Of a DNA stretch of 64,000 nucleotides, positions 1 through 7,658 are shown one piece after another. The notes under the pieces were generated by a model. It ran no database searches, was not told the origin of the DNA, and saw only the letters and a program-made list of their open reading frames with translations. This DNA comes from Lachnospiraceae bacterium. Its GTDB lineage: Bacteria; Bacillota; Clostridia; Lachnospirales; Lachnospiraceae. The stretch spans positions 1 to 64,000 of the forward strand of contig JAFSGE010000041.1 of assembly GCA_017434885.1 (NCBI GenBank), given 5' to 3'. Both the position numbers and the translations under genes were made by a program. Numbering within the stretch: the stretch's first letter is position 1; each line of letters opens with the position of its first letter.

Positions 1-1
1 A

Positions 2-100
2 GGAGTATTAGTAAATAATGATGTAAAATTATTGTCAGCTGAAAGTTCTGAAATAGAGAAATATAAAAATACTCGAAGTGGTGATTGCGGAGGATATTAG
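2..100 (+). CDS. C-terminal end of an unidentified gene
   Basis: An open frame enters from the left edge and stops at TAG 98-100, giving the last 32 residues of a protein that ends in NTRSGDCGGY. In many Clostridia rsmG (gidB) lies upstream of parA, but this tail does not look like the usual basic, proline-containing RsmG end, so I do not assign it. It could also be a chance open frame. Only the sequence to the left can settle this. Confidence 0.3.
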   Translation, partial: GVLVNNDVKLLSAESSEIEKYKNTRSGDCGGY

Positions 101-155
101 ATTTTCTTAGTGTTCTGATAGATGAATAGCAATGCGAGCCATGGAAGGCGAGCAA

Positions 156-188
156 GGCTACAACTAGTCATGGAAGACTATTGTAGCC
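156..188 (+). other. Stable hairpin upstream of the parS sites
   Basis: GGCTACAA (156-163) pairs perfectly with TTGTAGCC (181-188), and an inner TAGTC/GACTA stem (165-169 with 176-180) extends it after one bulged base. No T-run follows, so it is not a classical terminator. An 82-codon open frame covers 122-370, including both parS sites. It has no convincing ribosome site and is probably not a gene. The hairpin may belong to a leader RNA or be the 3' end of an upstream transcript. Confidence 0.3.
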
Positions 189-285
189 GTTTGCGTAATA
201 TACCAAAACAAAGAACAGAACACATAGAAAATCTTATATCCGTAGAACGAACCACAAGAGTATTTTATATAACCCTTATTCAAAA

Positions 286-301
286 TGTTTCACGTGAAAC
301 A
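286..301. promoter_or_regulatory. parS: parS site 1 (ParB centromere)
   Basis: The 16-base palindrome TGTTTCACGTGAAACA is an exact match to the consensus parS bound by ParB/Spo0J. It lies about 310 bases upstream of parA. ParB nucleates here, spreads, and helps load SMC and segregate the origin region. Confidence 0.93.
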
Positions 302-336
302 TTTACCATATTACTTCACATACAAACACAAGATAA

Positions 337-352
337 TGTTTCACGTGAAACA
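337..352. promoter_or_regulatory. parS: parS site 2 (ParB centromere)
   Basis: This is a second exact TGTTTCACGTGAAACA palindrome, 51 bases (about five helical turns) from the first. The two sites therefore sit on roughly the same face of the DNA. Together they form the local segregation centre upstream of parAB. Confidence 0.93.
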
Positions 353-380
353 TTCCAACACAAAATCTAGTAAAACAATC

Positions 381-421
381 CGTGAAACATCTCCAAAAAC
401 ATCAAAAATACCCGTGAAACA
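381..421. promoter_or_regulatory. Two degenerate parS half-sites
   Basis: CGTGAAACA occurs at 381-389 and CCGTGAAACA at 412-421. Each matches the right half of the parS palindrome but lacks a proper left half. They continue the parS cluster toward parA and may be decayed or weak ParB sites. The other half of each site is not recognisable. Confidence 0.4.
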
Positions 422-514
422 TTGAAAAATCAAGCTTTTTCTTTAAAATAGCCCCACAAGATATAGTGGTTTATAAAATCCATACCACAAGTTTAAATTT
501 CCAAAAAAATAATA

Positions 515-543
515 TAGATAATCAATTTGATAAGTGTTATAAT
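515..543 (+). promoter_or_regulatory. Possible parA promoter
   Basis: TATAAT at 538-543 is a perfect -10 box. The hexamer 17 bases upstream (TAGATA, 515-520) is a poor -35. The position, 70 bases before the parA start and after the parS cluster, fits a parAB promoter. Assignment rests mainly on the -10 box. Confidence 0.4.
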
Positions 544-612
544 CAGTAAGAAAACCTTTATGATATGATGAGAGAATAGGTTTTTATGACTGACATATGA
601 AAGGAACTTAAG

Positions 613-1380
613 ATGGGAAAAACGATTGCAATAGCAAATCAAAAAGGAGGGGTAGGTAAAACTACTACTTCAATCAATTTATCTGCTTGTTTAGCAGCAA
701 AGGGAAAGAAGGTTTTAGTAATTGATACTGATCCTCAGGGAAATACCACCAGTGGTTTCGGTGTAGAGAAAAATGAATTGGATAATACAATTTATGAATT
801 AATACTGAGTGAATGTTCTATTAAAGAATGTATTATCAATGATGTAATTCCGGGAGTATCTATTATTCCTTCTAATGTAAATCTTGCTGCAACAGAAATA
901 GAATTAATCGGTGTCGACAGAAAAGAATTTATTTTAAAGAGAGAAGTAGAGTGGGTAAAAGAAAGTTATGATTATATTATCATTGATTGTCCCCCCTCTT
1001 TAAATATGTTGACAATCAATGCAATGACAACAGCGGATTCAGTATTGGTTCCGATTCAATGTGAGTATTATGCATTGGAAGGCTTAAGCCAGTTAATACA
1101 TACCATTAATCTTGTAAAAGAAAGATTAAATCCTGACCTTGATATGGAAGGTGTAGTATTTACAATGTATGATTCCAGAACTAATCTTTCCATGCAGGTT
1201 GTAGAGAATGTAAAGAATCACTTAAATCAAAGAGTGTTTAGTACATTAATTCCAAGAAATATCAGATTAGCAGAAGCGCCCAGTTATGGAATGCCTATTA
1301 ATATGTATGATGCAAAGTCAGCCGGTGCGGAAGCATATATGAGTTTAGCGGAAGAATTAATCGGAAGAAAGGAAGAGTAG
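613..1380 (+). CDS. parA: Chromosome-partitioning ATPase ParA (Soj)
   Basis: This is a 255-residue deviant-Walker ParA ATPase. KGGVGKTT at residues 11-18 is the signature P-loop with the extra lysine, followed by DTDPQGN (Walker A') and IIDCPPS (Walker B). ParA binds DNA non-specifically as an ATP dimer and works with ParB-parS in origin segregation and control of replication initiation. The length is normal for Soj. An AAGGA ribosome site lies 7-8 bases before the ATG. parB follows two bases after the stop, so the two genes are co-transcribed and probably translationally coupled. The codons are AT-rich like the neighbouring genes. Confidence 0.96.
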   Translation: MGKTIAIANQKGGVGKTTTSINLSACLAAKGKKVLVIDTDPQGNTTSGFGVEKNELDNTIYELILSECSIKECIINDVIPGVSIIPSNVNLAATEIELIGVDRKEFILKREVEWVKESYDYIIIDCPPSLNMLTINAMTTADSVLVPIQCEYYALEGLSQLIHTINLVKERLNPDLDMEGVVFTMYDSRTNLSMQVVENVKNHLNQRVFSTLIPRNIRLAEAPSYGMPINMYDAKSAGAEAYMSLAEELIGRKEE

Positions 1381-1382
1381 AG

Positions 1383-2291
1383 ATGGCAGCGAGGGGATTG
1401 GGTAAAGGTTTAGATGCATTAATACCTGCTTCAGTAGGAAATAGTCAAACAACAAAAACTTCTACAAAAGCAAAGCAGCAGGAAGTAAAAGAAGAAAAAA
1501 AAGAAGGCGAAACTCTTGTTAATATTACAAAGGTAGAACCAAACAGAGAACAGCCCAGAAAAAATTTCGATGAGGATGCTTTGGAAGAACTGGCAGAATC
1601 TATTAAGCAGTTTGGTTTACTTCAGCCTATTCTGGTACAGGACAGAAAAACATACTATGAAATTATTGCCGGTGAAAGAAGATGGCGTGCTGCAAAGAAA
1701 GCCGGATTGAAAGAAGTTCCTGTTATTATTAAAAACTTAACTGAGCAGGAAATTGTTGAAATAGCTTTAATTGAAAATATTCAAAGAGAAGACTTAAATC
1801 CGATTGAAGAAGCCCTTGCTTATAAAAAGCTTTTAACTGAGTTCAATTTAAAGCAGGATGAGGTAGCTGAAAGAGTTTCCAAGAGTCGTACTGCAGTTAC
1901 CAACTCTATGCGTCTTTTGAAATTATGTGATCAGGTTCAGCAGATGATTATTAATGATATGATTTCAACAGGACATGCCAGAGCGTTAATCAGTATTGAA
2001 GATCCTGAACAGCAGTATACTATTGCTCAGAAGGTTTTTGATGAGAAGTTAAGTGTACGTGATGTTGAGAAGCTTGTTAAAGATTTAGGAAAACCTGTAA
2101 AAGCAAAAAAAGTGCCGGTTACAGATAAAGCATTGGAAGCTATTTATCAGGATATTGAAGAAAAGTTAAAGCAAAGGCTTAGTACAAAGGTTGCTATCAG
2201 TTCTAAAGGAAACGGAGCAGGTAAAATGGAAATTGAATTTTACAGTCACGATGATTTAGAAAAACTGGTAGATCTCCTTTCAAAACAATAA
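1383..2291 (+). CDS. parB: Chromosome-partitioning protein ParB (Spo0J)
   Basis: This 302-residue protein has the ParB order: a short N-terminal ParA-contacting segment with GLGKGLDALIP, a basic linker, and an N-terminal CTP-binding domain carrying GERRWRA at 98-104 (the conserved GERR box). A helix-turn-helix follows around 159-181 (DEVAERVSKSRTAVTNSM), then a C-terminal dimerisation region. It binds the two parS sites about 1 kb upstream, spreads as a CTP-dependent clamp, and stimulates ParA. The length is normal. The start two bases after the parA stop fits a coupled operon. Confidence 0.96.
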   Translation: MAARGLGKGLDALIPASVGNSQTTKTSTKAKQQEVKEEKKEGETLVNITKVEPNREQPRKNFDEDALEELAESIKQFGLLQPILVQDRKTYYEIIAGERRWRAAKKAGLKEVPVIIKNLTEQEIVEIALIENIQREDLNPIEEALAYKKLLTEFNLKQDEVAERVSKSRTAVTNSMRLLKLCDQVQQMIINDMISTGHARALISIEDPEQQYTIAQKVFDEKLSVRDVEKLVKDLGKPVKAKKVPVTDKALEAIYQDIEEKLKQRLSTKVAISSKGNGAGKMEIEFYSHDDLEKLVDLLSKQ

Positions 2292-2338
2292 AGGTTAAAG
2301 TTATTGATATACGTTAGATTAGAAAGGTACGATTAAAG

Positions 2339-2854
2339 ATGAATAATTCCTTTTTAAATAATATAGGAATGGGTAACTTAGATATAGGAATTGTTTTGCT
2401 GGTACTTATCATTGTTATAATAGCATTGTTGGTTATCAGTATAGTGAACATATGTTCTATATCTAAAATGAAAAAGAAGTATAAGAGTTTTATGAAAGGA
2501 AAATCAGCAAAAAGTCTTGAGGATGAAATTGTAGGACTTTTTGAGGATAACAAATTTATTAAATCATCCATAGAAAAAAATAAAAAAGATATCCGTACAT
2601 TGTACAAGAATATGGAATCAACTTTCCAGAAGATGGGTGTTGTTAAATATGATGCTTTTAATCAGATGGGAGGAAAATTAAGCTTCTGTCTGGCATTACT
2701 TGATGAAAATAATAATGGATTTATCATCAATTCCGTACACAGTACAGAAGGATGTTATTCTTATACAAAAGCAGTAAAGCTGGGAGAATCTGATATTCCT
2801 CTCGGAAAAGAAGAAAAAGAAGCACTTGATATGGCGATGGGTATTACTGAATAG
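2339..2854 (+). CDS. DUF4446 family membrane-anchored protein
   Basis: This 171-residue protein has one hydrophobic segment at about residues 13-36 (IGIVLLVLIIVIIALLVIS), then a basic, helical stretch and a small C-terminal domain containing FCLALLDENNNGF and a serine/tyrosine-rich motif. This is the layout of DUF4446, a family of unknown function commonly encoded just after parB in Clostridia. The C-terminal part should lie in the cytoplasm. It sits 47 bases after parB and 17 bases before the HD-GYP gene, so it is probably in the same operon. The function is unknown. A role in origin or envelope organisation is inference from context only. Confidence 0.8.
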   Translation: MNNSFLNNIGMGNLDIGIVLLVLIIVIIALLVISIVNICSISKMKKKYKSFMKGKSAKSLEDEIVGLFEDNKFIKSSIEKNKKDIRTLYKNMESTFQKMGVVKYDAFNQMGGKLSFCLALLDENNNGFIINSVHSTEGCYSYTKAVKLGESDIPLGKEEKEALDMAMGITE

Positions 2855-2871
2855 AGTTTAGGAGCAATGCC

Positions 2872-3924
2872 GTGAAAATTGTAAAAACATCTGATTTAAA
2901 AGGTGGAGAGGTTTTGGCGAAACCTATTTTGACATCAGAAATTAGAGTTCTGTTGTCTGATGGTATTGTATTGCGTCCCGAATACATTGCAAAGATTGAA
3001 GAATTAGGTATTAAAGAGGTTTATATTAAGGAAGAAAATATTCAGGAAGAAGCCGCTTTATTACTAAAATCTGATGTAGGGAATATTTTTCACAGTAAAG
3101 TGAAGAATATTATAGAAAAGCATACGTACCACAATAATAAAGAACTTATTGAATTAAGTCATACTGCCGACAATATTATTGAAAGTGTATTGGAAGAACC
3201 GGAAGTAATCAATAAAATTTATGACATTAAAGAAAGAAGTTCAGATGTGTATGAACATTCAGTCAGTATTTGTTCATATGCTACTTTACTTGCGTTAAAA
3301 TTAAAGTTCTCAAAGCAATCGGTTCACGATATTGCTGTAGGTTGTTTGTTACATGATATCGGACTTAGGTATGTAACGGTCCCTTTTACAGACAGGGATG
3401 TAGAGTCATTTACAAAAACAGAGCTTACAGAATACAGAAAACATCCTATATACGGATATACAGCTCTTCAAAATGAAAAATGGATTTCAGAGCTGAGTAA
3501 AAAAATTATTTTGAGTCATCATGAATTGATAGATGGATCCGGTTATCCGCTTAAGGCAAAGGATATTCCGCCGGAAGTAAAAGTAGTAAGTGTTTGTGAT
3601 GTTTTTGATGAAATGATATGCGGAATCGGATGTAAAAGACAAAAGGTTTACAAAGCGGTTGAATATTTGAAAACATTCCGCGGCTTTCTGTATGATGTGA
3701 ATATTGTAAATACCTTTTTGGAATTTACAGCAGTTTATCCGGCAGGAAGTAGTGTATTGCTGAGCAACGGTTTTGAGGGAGTTGTGGTAAAACAGAATAA
3801 AGAATTTCCCGATAGACCGATTATTAAATTAAGTAAGTCGGAAAGCGGTGTACCGATTACAGAGCAATCATTTGTTGATTTGACAAAAGTAAATAATATT
3901 TTTATCGAAAAAGTACTTGAGTAA
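2872..3924 (+). CDS. HD-GYP domain protein (candidate cyclic-di-nucleotide phosphodiesterase)
   Basis: This is a 350-residue protein starting at GTG 2872. The N-terminal 60 residues resemble the small domain often found ahead of HD-GYP modules. The HD pair is at residues 161-162 (LLHDIG) and the diagnostic HHELIDGSGYP is at 216-226, which together define HD-GYP phosphodiesterases that cleave c-di-GMP. One deviation is visible: the usual HDxGK lysine is replaced (HDIGLRYVTVP), and that residue normally supports metal or phosphate chemistry, so activity may differ. No membrane segment is seen. It shares the parAB-DUF4446 operon and is followed 21 bases later by serS. Confidence 0.85.
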   Translation: MKIVKTSDLKGGEVLAKPILTSEIRVLLSDGIVLRPEYIAKIEELGIKEVYIKEENIQEEAALLLKSDVGNIFHSKVKNIIEKHTYHNNKELIELSHTADNIIESVLEEPEVINKIYDIKERSSDVYEHSVSICSYATLLALKLKFSKQSVHDIAVGCLLHDIGLRYVTVPFTDRDVESFTKTELTEYRKHPIYGYTALQNEKWISELSKKIILSHHELIDGSGYPLKAKDIPPEVKVVSVCDVFDEMICGIGCKRQKVYKAVEYLKTFRGFLYDVNIVNTFLEFTAVYPAGSSVLLSNGFEGVVVKQNKEFPDRPIIKLSKSESGVPITEQSFVDLTKVNNIFIEKVLE

Positions 3925-3945
3925 CAATAAGAAAGGAGTCTTATT

Positions 3946-5223
3946 ATGATAGACATTAAATTTTTACGAGAAAATCCTGAGCTTGTAAAGGAAAACATTA
4001 AAAAGAAATTTCAGGATAACAAACTTGAATTAGTGGATGAAGTAATTGCGCTTGATGCAGAAAGCCGTAAGGCAAAGCAGGAAGCCGATGATCTTCGTGC
4101 AAGCAGAAACAAGATTTCAAAAGAAATCGGTGCATTAATGGCACAGGGCAAAAAGGAAGAAGCAGAGGCAAAGAAAGCAGAAGTAGCAGCAGGTGCAAAG
4201 CGTCTTCTTGAGTTAGAAGAAAAAGAAAAAGAATTGGAAGAAAAAGTTACCAAAATTATGATGGTAATTCCTAATATAATTGACCCTACTGTTCCTATCG
4301 GTAAAGATGATTCCGAAAATGTTGAAATTACCAAGTATGGTGAACCTGTAGTTCCTGATTTTGAAGTACCTTACCATACAGAAATCATGGAAAAATTTAA
4401 TGGTATTGATTTAGACAGCGCAAGAAAGGTTGCAGGAAACGGTTTCTATTATCTTATGGGTGATATTGCAAGATTGCATTCCGCAGTGATTTCTTATGCA
4501 AGAGATTTTATGATTGACAGAGGTTTTACATATTGTGTGCCTCCTTTCATGATTAGAAGTAATGTTGTAACCGGTGTTATGAGTTTTGCAGAAATGGATG
4601 CCATGATGTATAAGATTGAAGGCGAAGATTTATATTTAATCGGAACCAGTGAGCATTCCATGATTGGTAAGTTTATTGATACCATTATTCCTGAGGAAAC
4701 ACTTCCTCAGACACTTACAAGCTATTCACCTTGTTTCCGTAAAGAAAAGGGTGCACATGGTTTGGAAGAGCGTGGTGTTTACAGAATTCACCAGTTTGAA
4801 AAGCAGGAAATGATTGTTGTATGTAAGCCGGAAGAATCACCTATGTGGTTTGAAAAATTATGGCAGAATACCGTAGACTTATTCCGTTCTTTGGATATTC
4901 CCGTAAGAACAATTGAGTGTTGTTCCGGAGATCTTGCTGATCTTAAGGTGAAATCCTATGATGTAGAAGCATGGTCACCCAGACAGAAGAAATATTTCGA
5001 AGTAGGAAGCTGCTCTAACTTGGGAGATGCTCAGGCAAGAAGACTGAAAATCAGAGTGAATGGCGAAAGCGGAAAGTATTTTGCACATACATTGAATAAT
5101 ACAGTAGTTGCTCCTCCCAGAATGTTGATTGCATTCCTTGAGAACAATCTTCAGGCAGACGGCAGTGTGAGAATTCCTGAAGTTCTGCAGCCTTATATGG
5201 GTGGCAAAAAGGAGATTAGATAA
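3946..5223 (+). CDS. serS: Seryl-tRNA synthetase
   Basis: This 425-residue class II synthetase charges tRNA-Ser. The N-terminal long coiled-coil arm (about residues 25-100, Lys/Glu rich) contacts the long variable arm of tRNA-Ser. Motif 2 is visible as FRKEKGAHGLEERG, and motif 3 as LNNTVVAPPRMLIAFLENN near the C-terminus, a variant typical of one SerRS subgroup rather than the E. coli form. GAAAGGAGT supplies a strong ribosome site 8 bases before ATG. No T-box leader fits in the 21-base gap, so it is read through from upstream. DUF3881 follows two bases after the stop. Confidence 0.96.
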   Translation: MIDIKFLRENPELVKENIKKKFQDNKLELVDEVIALDAESRKAKQEADDLRASRNKISKEIGALMAQGKKEEAEAKKAEVAAGAKRLLELEEKEKELEEKVTKIMMVIPNIIDPTVPIGKDDSENVEITKYGEPVVPDFEVPYHTEIMEKFNGIDLDSARKVAGNGFYYLMGDIARLHSAVISYARDFMIDRGFTYCVPPFMIRSNVVTGVMSFAEMDAMMYKIEGEDLYLIGTSEHSMIGKFIDTIIPEETLPQTLTSYSPCFRKEKGAHGLEERGVYRIHQFEKQEMIVVCKPEESPMWFEKLWQNTVDLFRSLDIPVRTIECCSGDLADLKVKSYDVEAWSPRQKKYFEVGSCSNLGDAQARRLKIRVNGESGKYFAHTLNNTVVAPPRMLIAFLENNLQADGSVRIPEVLQPYMGGKKEIR

Positions 5224-5225
5224 TT

Positions 5226-6107
5226 TTGCACAAATATTTAAGAGCGATAGGTTTTAGCAAACTGAATGATCGAAAAGAACTGCAGAAGCTTCTTACGGAT
5301 ATTGTGGTTGCTGCTACAGATCGTGCTTATACATCAAACGGCGAAAAGACGTTAATGGCAGAGTTTTGCAAGGATTTTGCAGAAAATATCGGAATTGCGG
5401 TTTGCGGTGAATTTGATGAAGATGACAAATTTACTTACGATTATTATTATCCTTATTTACGGGGGAACGTTGTAAGTTCTTCTGAGGATGTTTCCGTAGA
5501 GCGTCATGCAGCACAGGAGTCTTATGCCGGAATATGTGATGATATTAAAGTTGGTGTATCTTTGATTTTTTATCTGCAAAATAAAATTCCTTATGTGAAA
5601 GCACAAAATGCAGAACTTCTTCCTATCAGAGGAACTACATTAACGTTGTCGGCGCTTTCCACAAAAGGGACAATTATGATGCCGCTTCTCAAAACAGAGA
5701 GAGATCTTATCAGAAATAAAAAAAGCCTGATGACCAGAAGTGAGCTGATTAATGCTGCCCGCAAGGGTGATGAGCAGGCGATTGAGAATCTGACTTTGGG
5801 CGATATGGACACATACACAGCAATTTCTAAGAGAATACTAAAGGAAGATGTGTTTAGTCTTGTGGATACTTATTTCATGCCTTATGGTATTGAGTGTGAT
5901 CACTATTCCATACTTGCGGAAATTGTGGAGTGCAATTTGGTAAAGAACCGGTTGACCGAAGAAGAAGTTTATACGATGACCGTTAATTGCAATGATTTGG
6001 TGTTTGATTTGTGCATTAACAAAGAAGATTTGTATGGAGAGCCGGCTCCCGGCAGACGTTTTAAGGGTTCTATTTGGATGCAGGGATTTATCAATTTTCC
6101 TGAATAG
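5226..6107 (+). CDS. DUF3881 family protein
   Basis: This 293-residue cytosolic protein starts at TTG 5226, two bases after serS, with AAAAGGAG in the serS 3' end as ribosome site. It begins MHKYLRAIGFSKLNDRKELQ and resembles DUF3881, a family I know mainly from Lachnospiraceae. No catalytic motif is recognisable. The coupling to serS suggests joint expression but not a function. The TTG is preferred because the homology-like N-terminus begins there and no ATG is available for many codons. Confidence 0.75.
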   Translation: MHKYLRAIGFSKLNDRKELQKLLTDIVVAATDRAYTSNGEKTLMAEFCKDFAENIGIAVCGEFDEDDKFTYDYYYPYLRGNVVSSSEDVSVERHAAQESYAGICDDIKVGVSLIFYLQNKIPYVKAQNAELLPIRGTTLTLSALSTKGTIMMPLLKTERDLIRNKKSLMTRSELINAARKGDEQAIENLTLGDMDTYTAISKRILKEDVFSLVDTYFMPYGIECDHYSILAEIVECNLVKNRLTEEEVYTMTVNCNDLVFDLCINKEDLYGEPAPGRRFKGSIWMQGFINFPE

Positions 6108-6151
6108 AAAAGTTGATAGTGAATAAAAGAGAAACAGATAAGAACTCGGAG

Positions 6152-6180
6152 TTGTCATGTAATTTTGATTATGTTAAAAT
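6152..6180 (+). promoter_or_regulatory. Promoter for tRNA-Arg
   Basis: TTGTCA (6152-6157) and TAAAAT (6175-6180) are separated by 17 bases, a good sigma-A promoter. It is placed just before the leader hairpin and tRNA at 6215. Confidence 0.65.
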
Positions 6181-6182
6181 AG

Positions 6183-6205
6183 ACAGGTGGCTGTATGCCA
6201 CCTGT
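6183..6205 (+). other. Perfect 9-bp hairpin in the tRNA-Arg leader
   Basis: ACAGGTGGC (6183-6191) pairs perfectly with GCCACCTGT (6197-6205) around a TGTAT loop. It begins about 3 bases after the -10 box and ends 9 bases before the tRNA, so it would be at the 5' end of the precursor. No T-run follows. It may aid 5' processing, or it may be a terminator for the upstream operon reading in from serS-DUF3881. Confidence 0.4.
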
Positions 6206-6214
6206 TATGCCTGT

Positions 6215-6286
6215 GTTCTCATAGTTAAATGGATATAACAAGCGCCTCCTAAGCGCTAGTTGTGGGTTCGATTCCCGCTGGGAACA
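6215..6286 (+). tRNA. tRNA-Arg (anticodon CCU)
   Basis: The 72 bases fold as a cloverleaf. The acceptor GTTCTCA pairs with TGGGAAC, the D-stem is GTTA/TAAC, and the anticodon stem AGCGC/GCGCT carries loop CTCCTAA (anticodon CCT, reading AGG). The T-stem is GTGGG/CCCGC with loop TTCGATT. The discriminator is A and the CCA end is not encoded. A short ATTTGA-TTTT-TCAAAT hairpin (6286-6301) just after may help end transcription. Confidence 0.93.
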
Positions 6287-6353
6287 TTTGATTTTTCAAA
6301 TAGCAAATAGTTGAATAAATCATCATGATAAGTCAGTTTAGAGGGAATAGAAT

Positions 6354-6929
6354 ATGAAAAGAATGACTATCAGAAGTATAACTGTATCAGCCATGTTTAT
6401 GGCAGCAGGTCTGGTTCTTCCTTTTTTTACGGGTCAGATTCCTCAGATAGGGAATATGTTACTTCCCATGCATATTCCTGTGCTTCTTTGCGGTCTGATA
6501 TGCGGTTGGCAGTATGGTTTGATAGTAGGTTTTCTGTTACCTCTTGTGAGAAATATGATTTTTGGAATGCCAATGTTGTTTCCTACCGGAATTTGTATGG
6601 CATTTGAGCTTGCTACTTATGGTTTTGCATCAGGATGGCTGTATGAACATTCCAAGTGGAAATGTATTTTGGCTCTTTATCGCAGTCTGATTGCAGCAAT
6701 GCTTGCAGGGCGCGTGGTATGGGCTTTTGTCAGAGTAGTATTGCTTGGTGTTGCCGGAGTAGAATTTACATTTACTATTTTCTTAATGGAATCTTTTGTA
6801 AATGCGATACCCGGTATTATTTTGCAGTTAATTTTTATACCGGCATTTATGGTGGCTTTAAACCGTACCGGTATGGCACATTTTCATATGATGAAGAATG
6901 GGTATCATCAAAAAAAGGAAAAAGCATGA
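6354..6929 (+). CDS. ECF transporter S component (substrate unknown)
   Basis: This is a 191-residue, very hydrophobic protein with about five to six membrane helices. The pattern PQIGNMLLPMHIPVLLCGLI followed by a Gly-rich helix and RNMIFGMPMLFP is typical of S components (substrate-binding subunits) of energy-coupling-factor vitamin transporters. It would bind a vitamin or cofactor precursor in the membrane and dock on a shared EcfAA'T module encoded elsewhere. AGAGGG precedes the ATG. Its stop overlaps the start of the following P-loop kinase (ATGA), so the pair is translationally coupled. The kinase may trap the imported compound by phosphorylation, which is inference from the coupling. 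Confidence 0.75.
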   Translation: MKRMTIRSITVSAMFMAAGLVLPFFTGQIPQIGNMLLPMHIPVLLCGLICGWQYGLIVGFLLPLVRNMIFGMPMLFPTGICMAFELATYGFASGWLYEHSKWKCILALYRSLIAAMLAGRVVWAFVRVVLLGVAGVEFTFTIFLMESFVNAIPGIILQLIFIPAFMVALNRTGMAHFHMMKNGYHQKKEKA

Positions 6930-7498
6930 CAGTTGAAGAGATGAGCAAGGTTTTGTGGCAGGAGATTACCCGTGTATTAGAGCAGAAGGAGTTTGTTCTT
7001 GTTGCTTTGGATGGACGGTGTGCTGCAGGAAAAACATCGCTTGCAAATGAGATGCAAAGTACATATGGTTGTAATGTGGTTCATATGGACCACTTTTTTT
7101 TGCGCCCTGAACAAAGAACCGCTGAACGGTTCAATGAACCCGGTGGAAATGTAGATTATGAACGTTTTTTGCAGGAGGTATTGCAACCTCTTAAAGAGAA
7201 TAAAGCATTTTCTTATGGAATTTTTGATTGCCATGAACAAAAGATAACAGAGTATGCAGAAATTGTTCCTAAGAAGGTCACGATTATTGAAGGTTCTTAC
7301 AGTTGTCATCCTGAATTAATTGAATTTTATGATTTAAAAGTGTTTCTTGTCGTAGATACAAAAGAGCAGCAGCAACGTATTTTAAAAAGAAACGGGATAG
7401 ATGGAGTATCCGCATTTCAGAATAAATGGATTCCCTTGGAAGAGAAGTATTTTTCTGAGTATTGTGTAAAAGAACGAAGTAATTTATGTTTTAAATAG
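6926..7498 (+). CDS. P-loop kinase of the uridine-kinase-like group
   Basis: This 190-residue cytosolic protein begins at the ATG that overlaps the ECF gene stop. The same frame is open farther upstream, but that part is a shadow of the ECF gene. GRCAAGKTS at about residues 29-37 is a Walker A loop. HMDHFF follows, as in uridine kinase/phosphoribulokinase-like enzymes (Asp for the acceptor hydroxyl), and IIEGSYSCHPEL resembles the lid-proximal segment of that family. It probably phosphorylates a nucleoside, vitamin or similar small molecule. Coupling to an ECF S component suggests the imported compound as substrate. A terminator follows at 7513. Confidence 0.7.
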   Translation: MTVEEMSKVLWQEITRVLEQKEFVLVALDGRCAAGKTSLANEMQSTYGCNVVHMDHFFLRPEQRTAERFNEPGGNVDYERFLQEVLQPLKENKAFSYGIFDCHEQKITEYAEIVPKKVTIIEGSYSCHPELIEFYDLKVFLVVDTKEQQQRILKRNGIDGVSAFQNKWIPLEEKYFSEYCVKERSNLCFK

Positions 7499-7512
7499 AA
7501 TATGCAGAGAAG

Positions 7513-7546
7513 ATGTCGGTTTGAATTTACAGCCGACATTTTTTTA
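7513..7546 (+). terminator. Rho-independent terminator after the ECF-kinase pair
   Basis: The stem ATGTCGG (7513-7519) / CCGACAT (7533-7539) is followed by a run of about eight T. It ends the ECF-kinase transcript before the chemotaxis receptor. Confidence 0.8.
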
Positions 7547-7658
7547 TAAAATTTATCCGGGAAATCAAATAATTCTTGTAAAAATACTATATTTTCTACA
7601 GTAATTTTAAAAAAAGATTGATGATAAGATAATAAGGTCAGAAAGGAAGGGGGCCTGT

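Noticed and set aside
122-370. 82-codon open frame across both parS sites
   Set aside because: No ribosome site, repetitive content set by the parS palindromes, and no protein-like composition. Treated as non-coding.
3925-3945. T-box leader for serS
   Set aside because: Only 21 bases separate the HD-GYP stop and serS, so there is no room for a T-box.
6287-6353. Riboswitch ahead of the ECF S component
   Set aside because: The leader is only about 65 bases and shows no thiamine, cobalamin, FMN or other riboswitch core that I know.
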